DNA of 64,000 bases from assembly GCA_040218145.1 (NCBI GenBank), contig JAVJQK010000007.1, forward strand, positions 124,001-188,000, read 5' to 3'. Shown here in pieces: positions 43,800 through 52,700 of the stretch. This DNA comes from Sandaracinaceae bacterium (lineage in GTDB: Bacteria > Myxococcota_A > Polyangia > Polyangiales > Sandaracinaceae). Position numbers and translations under genes: made by a program. Under the pieces are notes generated by a model. That model was not told where the DNA came from. It was given only the letters and a program-made list of their open reading frames with translations, and ran no database searches. Position 1 is the stretch's first letter. Each line of letters opens with the position of its first letter.

Positions 43800-44455
43800 C
43801 GCGCCAGCCTACCCCCCGCGAGCAGCACCGCCCAGAGCTCCGGCGCGAGCTGGAAGTGGACGAGCCCCAGCCGAACGCGCCCGTCCGGATGGAAGACCGT
43901 CGCGTGCCGGCCCTCGGGCAGCACGCGCACCTTCTGCAGCGGCAGCCCCATGCCGACTCCGAGCCACTTGAGCGCCGCCTCCTTCCCCGCGAAGGCGAGG
44001 CAGCGCGCGAGCACCGGGTCGGGCTCCCAGGCGCTCCACGCGGCCAGCTCGCCCGCGGCGAAGGCCTCGGCCGCGAAGGCGTCGGAGAGCGGCTCGCGCT
44101 CGACCAGGTCGACGCCGAGCGGCGCGCGGGACGCCGCGGCGAGGGCCCACCCGCCGGCGTGCGTGATCGACAGCTCCACGCCCGGACGGCTCACGGTGGG
44201 CTTGCCCTGCGCGTCGGCGTCCACGCGCAGGGTCTGCCGCGTGTTCGCCTCGAGCAGGTTCGCCTCGAGCAGGTGCGCCTCGAGCAGGTGCGCCTCGAGC
44301 GCGCGATGGGCGGCGCGGCGGCCGGCCACGAACGTCGCCCGTCGTCGCTCGGTCGCGTCCGGGCCCAGACGGTCGAGCTCGGCCGGCGGCGCTCCCTCTT
44401 CCCCGATCCGCGCGGTGCCCCAGCTGACGCCGGGCACCTCGGGCGGGGGGGTCAC
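43796..44455 (-). CDS. Sfp-type 4'-phosphopantetheinyl transferase
   Basis: A 219-residue Sfp/AcpS-superfamily enzyme that moves phosphopantetheine from CoA to carrier proteins. Motifs: KPTVSRPGVELSITHAGGWALAAASR, LGVDLVEREPLSDAF (Mg-binding Asp) and FAGKEAALKWLGVGMGLPLQKVRV (the WxxKEA-type helix, here FAGKEA). Residues ~55-72 contain four AHLLE/ANLLE-type five-residue repeats from a 15-bp tandem repeat. The GTG overlaps the stop of the KS-KS-KR-DH synthase (GTGA), and its stop overlaps the TRAP binding protein start. It is almost certainly the dedicated activator of the four ACPs in this operon. Confidence 0.9.
   Translation of the reverse strand: MTPPPEVPGVSWGTARIGEEGAPPAELDRLGPDATERRRATFVAGRRAAHRALEAHLLEAHLLEANLLEANTRQTLRVDADAQGKPTVSRPGVELSITHAGGWALAAASRAPLGVDLVEREPLSDAFAAEAFAAGELAAWSAWEPDPVLARCLAFAGKEAALKWLGVGMGLPLQKVRVLPEGRHATVFHPDGRVRLGLVHFQLAPELWAVLLAGGRLAR
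44244..44303 (-). repeat. Four 15-bp tandem repeats inside the phosphopantetheinyl transferase gene
   Basis: Units of the form t(t/g)cgcctcgagcagg follow each other four times. In frame they encode repeated Leu-Glu-Ala-(His/Asn)-Leu, probably lengthening one helix of the N-terminal subdomain without harming the frame. Confidence 0.85.
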
Positions 44456-47400
44456 TCGCCCTCGGTGATGCGTCGCAGGTGAAGGCCGCGGATCTCCATC
44501 AGCAGCTCGCCGTCCTCCGAGGCCACGTCGATGTCGTAGTAGACGTCGGGATCGTCGACGCGGGTGACCTCGGCGCGGACCCGCGCGCCCTCCCCGCGCC
44601 GGCGCGGCCGCCCCATCCGGAGCCGCTCGAGCCCGTACGGGATCGACACGCAGCCCTGCCCGAGGCCGTCCCAGTTGGCCGCGATCTGGAAGGCGGTGTC
44701 CATCATCAGCGGGTCGACCTGGAAGAGCGGGAAGCTGGTCCGGTCGCTCACGTCGCGCTGCCGCGGGGCGCGGATCCGCCCGACGATCACCCGGTCGCGC
44801 ACCTGGATCCACTCCCCCCGCGAGTAGAGCGGGCCCAACGTCACCGGCGCGCGCGCCATGTGGAAGAAGGAGCGGGCCTTCGCCGTGCCCTCGAGCTCCT
44901 CGATCACGCGCGGCTCGACGACCGCGCTCCCGCGCAGACGCAGCCGGAAGCGCGCCGCGTGGTGCACGCGCTCCTCGAGGTGCCGACCGTGGAGCGTCAG
45001 CCGCGAGCGAGACTCGCTGCGGACGAGCGCGTCCTGTGCCCCGTCCGCCTCGACCACCGCGCGGGCGCGGAGCACCAGCGGGCGCTCTCGGAAGAGCTTG
45101 GCGGGGGTCTGGATGCGGACGTCGTAGGCCGCCTCGACCTCCATGCCGGGCACGCAGAGCGCGGCCACCTCGGCGAGCAGCTCGCACCCGAAGGTCGCGG
45201 GGAGGATGGGCACACCATGCAAGCGGTGCTGCTCGATGAAGGCGTCCCGCTCGGCCTCCAGCCGGCGCTCGATCACGACCCGGCCCGGCTCCCGCTCCAG
45301 CACCTGGTCGACGAGGGGCCAGGCGCCCTCCACGAAGGGGCGCCCGAGGTCGTCGACCTCCAGCGCGCCGCTCTCGTCGTGCTCGGCCTGACGGCCCAGG
45401 AACGGCCAGTCGTGCAGCATGCGCTCCTCGAACACCACGACCTCCGAGCTCGCCCCGGCCGTCCACTCACGCAGGAACCAGTACAGGCCCTCTTCGACGC
45501 TGATCGAGGTGATGCCCGTCGAGCGCAGCAGCTCCTTCAGGTCGGGATCCTCGACCGCGGCGCCGACCGAGTCCCACGCCGTCCAGTCGACGGTGACGAA
45601 GCGGGCGCCGCGTCGATCGACGCGCCCGGCCGACGCGATCATCGCCGCCATCAGCGCGTTGGCCGCGCAGTAGTCGGCCTGACCGCGGTTGCCGAAGCGA
45701 CCGGCGCCCGAGCCGAAGCCGAGCACGATCTTCAGCGGGTCCTCGCGGGTGGCGTCGAGCAGGTTCGCGAGCGCCGCGCCCTTCACCGCGAGCGTCGCGT
45801 CGACCTTCGCCGGCTCCTTCCGCGACGCGAGCGTCGACCACTGCACCATCGCGCCGTGCGCCAGACCCGTGATCGGCCCGAGCCGCGCGCGCACGTCCGC
45901 GAGGAGCGCGTCGACGGCGCCCCGGTCGGTCACGTCGCACTCCGCGTACTCGAGCGGCAGGTCGTCGGCGACGGCGCGCTGCAAGTTCTCATGCAGCTCG
46001 CGCTGCTTCTCCAGCGCCGCGATCTCGGCGCGCAGCCGTCGGGGGGACGCGCTCGGATCCTCCCGCCGCCGCGCCAGCATGTGCTCGCGCCCGAAGGCCT
46101 CGAAGGCCTCGTCGTCGAGCTGCAGGAAGGGCGCGTCGGCGACCGGCAGGGGCGTGCGACCCGTCACGACCACGCGCGCGCCCAACCTCGCCAGCGCGGT
46201 CGCGCACTCGAAGACGACGCCGCGCCCGCCGCCGCTGACCACCACGACGTCGTCCGGCTCGACGGCGCGCCGCGGCGCGTCCTCACCGAGCGGCAGGCGG
46301 CGCAGCCGCGGCACCAGCCGGCGCCCCGCCCACGCCACCTCGAGCTGGTCGTTGCCGTCCTCGAGCTCTCGCACGACGACCTCGGCCACGGTCTCCGGAT
46401 CCTCGTGGGGGTCGAAGTCGACGCCGCGGCAGAGGCTCGCGGGCAGCTCCTGCTTCAGGCCCTTGGCGAGGCCGAGCAGCGCCGCGCCCGCCAGGTCCCC
46501 CTCCCCTGCGCCGCCCAGGCCGAGGTCGCCGCCAAGGCTGGTCACGGCGACGTAGAAGGCGCCCGCGGGGCGCGCGCGGGTGAAGCGCTCGTAGACGGGC
46601 CTCAGCGTGCGGAGCGCGCGACGCGTCGCCTCGCTGGCGCGCTGATGGAGCCCCTCGGGGCCGCGGACCCCGAAGGTGGACAGGTCGACGATGCCGTCGG
46701 CGGGCGACGCGGCGTCCGGCTCCGAGCCGAGCACCACGACCCGCGCGTGACGTTGCTCGAGGGCCGCGCCGACCGCGCGCCAGAGGCCGCCGTCGTCCGG
46801 GAGGATCCAGACGGTGTGACCCGCGACCGGCGCGCGCGGCGTCCGGGCGCCCAGCGAGACCGAGGTCAGCTCGACCTCGAAGCGATCCGCGAGCGGGTCG
46901 CGCGCGGGCAGACGCGCCTGCGGGAGGCCGCGCGCCCGCTCACTCCGATCCGCGGCTGGCGTCGGCGCCTCCTCGAGCAGCACGTGGTAGTTGATGCCGC
47001 CCAGCCCGAAGGCGCTCACGCCGGCGCGGCGCATCTTGCCCTCCGGCATCACCCAGCCGCGCGCGTGCGCCGGCAGACGCAGCGGCCCTGCCATCAGCTC
47101 GGGGCTCGGATCCTCGCCCAGCGTGGGCGGCAGGACGCCTTCACGCACCGCGAGCGCCGTCTTGACGATGCCGACCATGCCCGCGGCCGAGCTCAGGTGC
47201 CCCACCTGGGACTTCACCGTCCCGACGGTCAGCGGCGTGGTGGGATCGCGGTCGCCGTAGGTCGCGGCGTAGGAGTGGATCTCGGTCTCGTCGCCGAGCC
47301 GCGTCCCCGTCCCGTGCGCCTCCACCAGATCCACCTCGCGCGGGCTCCAGCCGCCGAGCGCGAGCGCGCGTCGGATCGCGCGCTGCTCGCCCTCGCTGTT

Positions 47401-49770
47401 GGGCGCGAAGATGCTCAACCCCGCGCCGTCGCTGGACACGCCGATGCCGCGGATCACCGCGTGCACCCGCGCGCCGCGCGCCTGGGCGTCGCTCAGCCGC
47501 TCGAGCACCACGGCGGCCGCCCCCTCCCCGGGCACGAAGCCGTCCGCGCCGAGGTGGAACGGCGGGGCGCCGCGCGGCGAGAGCGCGCCGAGGATGCTGA
47601 GCACGATGTAGTACTCGGGGAGCAGGTTGAAGGCGACGCCGATGGCGACCGCCGCGTCGACCTCGCGCCGCGCGAGCTTCCGCGCGCTCCGCTCGATCGC
47701 GGCCATCGACGAGGCGCACGCGGCGTCCACCGAGAGCACGGGGCCGGTCAGCCCCCAGAAGCGGGCCACGTGCGCGGCGCACTCCAGGCTCGTGCGCGCG
47801 CCCAGCGCGTGGCCCCCGTAGCGCGGGCCGGAGAACGCCGCGCGCGCCGCGCCGACCACCGCCTGGACCTGCGCCTCGTCGAAGTCGGACTCACGCATGG
47901 CCTGAGCGACGAGCGCGACGTGACCGGCGAACAGCGCGCGCTTCTCGAGCTCCGCCTCCGCCCAGCGGAGCGAGAGCTGCCCCGCCGTCACGGCGACGCG
48001 GCTCCGGCTCCAGCCCTCCACCCCGCCCGCGTCCTCGATCGCCTGCTCCGCGGACACCATCGAGAGGAGCACCGCGGGGTCGACCTCACCGAGGGCCGCG
48101 GGCGACAGGCGGAAGCGCGCGGGATCGGGATCGGGCAGCTTCACCGGCGCGGCGAGGCGGGTCTTGAGGATCGCGCCGAGCTCCTCCGAGGCGCCGATGA
48201 AGGAGTCGACGTCCCAGCGGCTCGCCGGAAGATCGCCGATGGACTCGACGCGCTGGAGCACGTTCTGCCAGAACGCGTCGACGTCGTCGGCCCCCGGCGC
48301 GACGAGCCCGAGGCCGGTGATCGCGAGCGGCTCGGGCCGGTCGGCGGCCTCGATCCGGGGTCCTGTGCTGGGCGGCGGCTGCGACGGAGACGGATGCGCG
48401 CCGGGCGCGGAGACGACGGCGTGGTACGCGCGGCCGGCCAGCCCGGCGTCGCTGACGCCCGCGCGCGCGTCGGGGGGCAGCGCCAGGTCGGTGGCGCCGA
48501 CGCGGAGCCCGGGCGGCAGGTCCTCGCGCGCGGCGCCCCCCAGCGCTGAAGGCGAGAGCGGCGGAGCGTGCAAGCTCCCCGCCTCGAGCGCCATCAGCGC
48601 GTCGAGGGTCGCGGCGAGACCGGAGGCGGGGCCGAGGTGCCCGAAGATCGCCGCGTGACACGCCAGCGGGAGGCCTCCTTCGCGGGCCGCGCTCCCGAAG
48701 ACGTCGGCGAGGGCGGCGCCCTCGTCGCGCTCGACGCTCGCCATGCCCGAGGCGCGGGAGGCGACGAAGGCGGCCTCCTCGGCCGGGACGCCAGCGAGCT
48801 CGAAGGCGGCGGAGCAGGCGTGGGCGACGGCGTCGCGCAGGCGTCGACGCCCACGGCGGGGCAGCGTCGCGCCGGCGACGGCCTCGATCCATCCGCGGGT
48901 CCGCGCGTCGGGGACCGCGCCCCGCTCCACCGCGCCTCGGTCCAGGACCAGGGCCACCGCGCCTTCGCCGAGGAGCGCGCCCTGGGAGTCGGCGGCGAAG
49001 GGCCGCGGCGAGTCCGCGCCCAGCAAGCCGCGATGCGCCAGGGCGAGCATGCCCGAGGGGGTGAGCATGGGAGAGACCGCGGCGACCAGGGCCACGTCGC
49101 AGGCCCCGTCCGCGAGGTCTTCCATCGCCGCCTCGATCGCGGCGAGCGAGGAGGCGGTCGAGCCGTCGATGGCGACGTGGCCGCCGCGAAGGTCCCAGAG
49201 GTTGCAGATGCGGCCGGCGAGGATGCTCGCCGAGCTCATCATGCTGTCCGGCTCGACGGGGGGCGCGAGGAGGTTGAAGAGGCTGTCGACGTAGTCGCTG
49301 ACCTCCTCGGCGCGCTCGGGTGCGTGGGCCCGCAGCGCCTCGGCGACGGGGCGCGCCAGCTCGTGCCGCCGGATGCGCCGGCCGTGGTCGGTGCGGGGAT
49401 CCGGTCCGAGCGTGGTGGCCGCGAGGTACACGCGAACGCGCTCCCCCATCGGGCTGCGAGGCTCGACGCCCGCGTCGCGGAGCGCGCTCGCCATGACCTC
49501 GAGCGCCACCTTCTCCATCGCGTGCATGCGCGCCACCGAGAGCGGCGGCAGCTTGAGGGAGCGCCAGTCGACCTCGGGCTCGCCGAGGGTCGCGCCCCGC
49601 TCGCAGCGGGCGTGACCGGGCGGCATCTCGGGCTCGAACACCTCCCAGCTCCAGCGCAGCTCCGGCAGCCGCTCGAAGCTGGGCTCGCCCGATCGGAGCC
49701 GCTCGCGCAGCGCCTGCTCCCCGCGCGCGCCCGGCAGCCACGCGGACCACCCGATGACGCGCGCTACCAT
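44452..49770 (-). CDS. PUFA/PKS-like synthase: KS-like, KS, KR, DH
   Basis: A 1772-residue megasynthase. Domain 1 (1-455) is a ketosynthase fold without activity: the Cys position reads IDGSTASS (Thr205) and the HGTGT His is absent, like a chain-length-factor domain. Domain 2 (480-910) is an active KS: VDAACASSMA (Cys685), EAHGTGT and VGHLSSAAG. Domain 3 (~960-1400) is a ketoreductase with NAD(P) loop VVSGGGRGVVFECATALA and GRFGNRGQADYCAAN. Domain 4 (~1410-1760) is a polyketide-type dehydratase with the HxxxGxxxxP motif HRLHGVPILPATF and a second acidic site FQVDPLMMDTAF. There is no AT, ACP or enoyl reductase. The ATG overlaps the end of the upstream synthase by 7 bp. It should condense and reduce chains carried on the other subunit's ACPs. 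Confidence 0.92.
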   Translation of the reverse strand: MVARVIGWSAWLPGARGEQALRERLRSGEPSFERLPELRWSWEVFEPEMPPGHARCERGATLGEPEVDWRSLKLPPLSVARMHAMEKVALEVMASALRDAGVEPRSPMGERVRVYLAATTLGPDPRTDHGRRIRRHELARPVAEALRAHAPERAEEVSDYVDSLFNLLAPPVEPDSMMSSASILAGRICNLWDLRGGHVAIDGSTASSLAAIEAAMEDLADGACDVALVAAVSPMLTPSGMLALAHRGLLGADSPRPFAADSQGALLGEGAVALVLDRGAVERGAVPDARTRGWIEAVAGATLPRRGRRRLRDAVAHACSAAFELAGVPAEEAAFVASRASGMASVERDEGAALADVFGSAAREGGLPLACHAAIFGHLGPASGLAATLDALMALEAGSLHAPPLSPSALGGAAREDLPPGLRVGATDLALPPDARAGVSDAGLAGRAYHAVVSAPGAHPSPSQPPPSTGPRIEAADRPEPLAITGLGLVAPGADDVDAFWQNVLQRVESIGDLPASRWDVDSFIGASEELGAILKTRLAAPVKLPDPDPARFRLSPAALGEVDPAVLLSMVSAEQAIEDAGGVEGWSRSRVAVTAGQLSLRWAEAELEKRALFAGHVALVAQAMRESDFDEAQVQAVVGAARAAFSGPRYGGHALGARTSLECAAHVARFWGLTGPVLSVDAACASSMAAIERSARKLARREVDAAVAIGVAFNLLPEYYIVLSILGALSPRGAPPFHLGADGFVPGEGAAAVVLERLSDAQARGARVHAVIRGIGVSSDGAGLSIFAPNSEGEQRAIRRALALGGWSPREVDLVEAHGTGTRLGDETEIHSYAATYGDRDPTTPLTVGTVKSQVGHLSSAAGMVGIVKTALAVREGVLPPTLGEDPSPELMAGPLRLPAHARGWVMPEGKMRRAGVSAFGLGGINYHVLLEEAPTPAADRSERARGLPQARLPARDPLADRFEVELTSVSLGARTPRAPVAGHTVWILPDDGGLWRAVGAALEQRHARVVVLGSEPDAASPADGIVDLSTFGVRGPEGLHQRASEATRRALRTLRPVYERFTRARPAGAFYVAVTSLGGDLGLGGAGEGDLAGAALLGLAKGLKQELPASLCRGVDFDPHEDPETVAEVVVRELEDGNDQLEVAWAGRRLVPRLRRLPLGEDAPRRAVEPDDVVVVSGGGRGVVFECATALARLGARVVVTGRTPLPVADAPFLQLDDEAFEAFGREHMLARRREDPSASPRRLRAEIAALEKQRELHENLQRAVADDLPLEYAECDVTDRGAVDALLADVRARLGPITGLAHGAMVQWSTLASRKEPAKVDATLAVKGAALANLLDATREDPLKIVLGFGSGAGRFGNRGQADYCAANALMAAMIASAGRVDRRGARFVTVDWTAWDSVGAAVEDPDLKELLRSTGITSISVEEGLYWFLREWTAGASSEVVVFEERMLHDWPFLGRQAEHDESGALEVDDLGRPFVEGAWPLVDQVLEREPGRVVIERRLEAERDAFIEQHRLHGVPILPATFGCELLAEVAALCVPGMEVEAAYDVRIQTPAKLFRERPLVLRARAVVEADGAQDALVRSESRSRLTLHGRHLEERVHHAARFRLRLRGSAVVEPRVIEELEGTAKARSFFHMARAPVTLGPLYSRGEWIQVRDRVIVGRIRAPRQRDVSDRTSFPLFQVDPLMMDTAFQIAANWDGLGQGCVSIPYGLERLRMGRPRRRGEGARVRAEVTRVDDPDVYYDIDVASEDGELLMEIRGLHLRRITEGE

Positions 49771-52700
49771 CCGACGTCCTCGCCAGGCAGGATCGTGCCG
49801 CTCAACCGGCGCGAGAGGTGTTGCCAGCGGGCCACCGACTCGCCCCCGCGGCGCACGTCGAGGGCGGGCGCTCCCACGGCGACGCCCTCGATGCCCTCGA
49901 CGACGCCCACGCAGCGTCCGTCCGGGAGATACAGCCACGCGTCGGCGAGGGCCCGCCCGCCGCTCCGAGGTCGGACCTGCGCGACGACCCGCAGCGCTCC
50001 GCCGCCCTCGGGGACGACGTCGAGGCGCATACGCGCGACGCGCCGCACGAGGTGCGAGACGCCGAGGAGATGCGCCCACGCGAGCGCGGCGTGCCAGAGC
50101 CCCAGCTCCACCATGTCCGCGGCGCGGCGACGCCACGGCTCGGTGGCCAGGGTGTGCTCGCCGATGACGAGGTCCCAGCGTGGCGCGTGCGCCCAGCCGC
50201 GGGAGACGGGCGCGGGCCGACCGAGCTCTTCGCCGAGCGCGCTCGCGTTCAACCCGGTCGGCGACGCCTCGAAGACGGGGACGAGCTCGGGCGCGAGACC
50301 CGGCGCGTTCGGTCCGGTCGCGTCGACGATCTTCCACGTCAGGCAGGCGGTCCCCTCGCAGCACACGCGCACGCGCGGCTCGGTCCGCTCCTCGCGCTCG
50401 ATCTTCAGGGTGAGCCGGCCCGCCTCGGGGACCAACGCCGGGTGGTCGAGACGCAGGTCCGCCAGAGCGACCGGCGCCTGCTGGGACGCGGCGCCGAGCG
50501 CGAGCTCGATCAGCCGGCCGTCGGAGACGACCCGCGCGCTCGGATCATGGGGAGAGGGCGCGGTGCCCTCGCTCCGCGGCGTGAAGGTCGCGCTCGCGAT
50601 CTCGGTGGCCGGCCAGTCCGGGCCGGGGCGCGCGGGAGGCAGGCTCGACGGCGGAGGCGCCGCGCCGCGCAGGCGCGCGCGGAAATATTCGGTCAGATCC
50701 CCGAGCGTGCGGTGGTCGCGGAGGACGAAGTCCAGATCCGGCGCGAGCAGGAGGGACTCCCGCACCTGCGTGAGCACCGCCACTTGTTTCACCGTGTCGA
50801 TGCCGAGGTCCGCCTCCAGCTCGAGATCTTCGCCCAGCATCTCCTCCGGGTAGCCCGTGCGCTCGGCGAACGCGCGCCGCAGCAGCCCGCCCACCTCGCT
50901 GCTCGGCGCGGCCGGCAGGCTCGACCTGCGCTCTCGTCGCGCGGGCGAGCGCCGCGTGCCGCCGAGGCGCCCGACGAAATAGTCGACGAGGTGCCCCAGC
51001 GTGGGGTGCACGCGCAGCTCGAACGTCTCGTCGACGTCGAGCCCGATCGAGGCCCGGACCTCGGAGAGAACCGCTACTTGTTTGACCGTATCGATACCGA
51101 GATCCGCCTCGAGGTCGAGGTCACTCTCGAGCATCTCCTCCGGGTAACCGGTGCGCCGGGCGAACGCCGCCACGAGCCGCCGCCGCATGTCCGCGCGGAG
51201 CGTGCCCGGCGTGTGCGAGGGCGGCCAGCTCGAGCGCGTGCGAGGTGGACGGCTCGTCACGTCGCGGAGCGCCCGCGCCGCATCAGTGACCCGCCCCACG
51301 AAGTAGTGGGCGAGCGCGCCGAGGGTCGGGTGACGGCGCAGCTCGAAGGTGTCGTCGCGCGGAAGGCCCAGCTCCTCGCGGAGGGCCGAGAGCACGGCGA
51401 CCTGCTTGACGGTGTCGATCCCCAGGTCCGCCTCGAGGTCGAGGCCCGGCTCCAGCATCTCCACCGGGTAGCCCGTCCGCTCCGAGAAGGCGCGGCGAAG
51501 CCGGTCCGCGAGCCCCTTCTCGGCCAGCGCCGCGCTCGACAGGTTGGGCGGGAAGGCGCCCACGCTCTCTCGTGTGCCGGAGGTCGGCGCGTCAACCGCG
51601 TTCGCCTGCATGCGCGCCTCGAGGTAGAGGGCCAGCGACGCGAGGGTGGGATGGTCCCGCGGCACGAAGGCCGGGTCGAGGCTCAGGCCGAGCGCCTCTC
51701 GGAGCTCGCCGAGCACCGCGACCTGCTTGACCGTGTCGATGCCGAGGTCGGCCTCGAGGTCGAGCTCGCCCTCGAGCATCTCGGTGGGGTAGCCGGTGCG
51801 GCCCGCGAAGGCCTCGCGGAGCTTGGCCTCGAGCTCGCGCGCGGTCATCGGTGCCACGTCGTCGGGCGGGGGCCGACTGGGGACGAAACGCGCGCGCGCG
51901 TCGACCCTGGCCGGGCGCTGCGACGGCGCTCGGACGGGCGGGCGCCGATCGGTGGGCGCCTCGCTCGGGAACCGGACCGGCGCGTTGACGGCCAGGCGGA
52001 CGGCCTCCGCCTCGGGCTCGCCGAGGGCCTCGTCGATGAGGTCGCGGATGCCGCGCAGCAAGCGGAGCAGATCCTCGCGGCTCGGGGTGGGCCCGGACCG
52101 GCCGGCCACCCGCGCCAGCTCGGCCACCGTCGCGGTGGCCTCTCGGAGAGCGCGCTCCTCCGGCTCGCGGGCGGGCGCGGCGTCGGTGTCGGATGGCTCG
52201 GGCGTGGGCGGAGCGGTCCCCACCGGCATCACCCCCGAGCTGGCGCGCTTGCGCCGAACCCCGGGCCAGCCCGTCAGGTGACCGTGCACGTCGAGACACG
52301 CGAGCGCGCGCGCCGCCGACTCCAGCTCGCCCACCTTCGGATGCATCGTGGCTTGCGCGACGTGATCGCGCCCCTCGAGGATCGCCTCGGTGAAGGTGGT
52401 GAGCGGCCACTTCGGACCGCACTCCACGAACAGACGCCCATCCGCGCGCCACGCCCCCTCGATCGCCGCCCGGAGCCGCACCGGCTCGACGAACTGCCGC
52501 GCGAGGTGCTCGGGCATCGCGTCGGGTCGCACGGCCGAGAGCGGCGCGCCCGTGATGGTCGACCAGATCGGGAGCGCCGGCTCCTGGAAGCGCAGCGTGG
52601 CGAGCGCGGCCTGGTAGGACGGCATCGCGTCCGCGATCAGCGCGCTGTGGTAGCCGTGCGAGACCGCGAGCACCGAGTGCTCGATGCCGGAGTCCGCGAG

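Noticed and set aside
44479-48549. Long open frame on the plus strand opposite the second synthase (1356 codons)
   Set aside because: It mirrors the codon bias of a real minus-strand gene in high-GC DNA; the product is arginine/histidine-rich with no domains, and the minus strand has full KS, KR and DH motifs.
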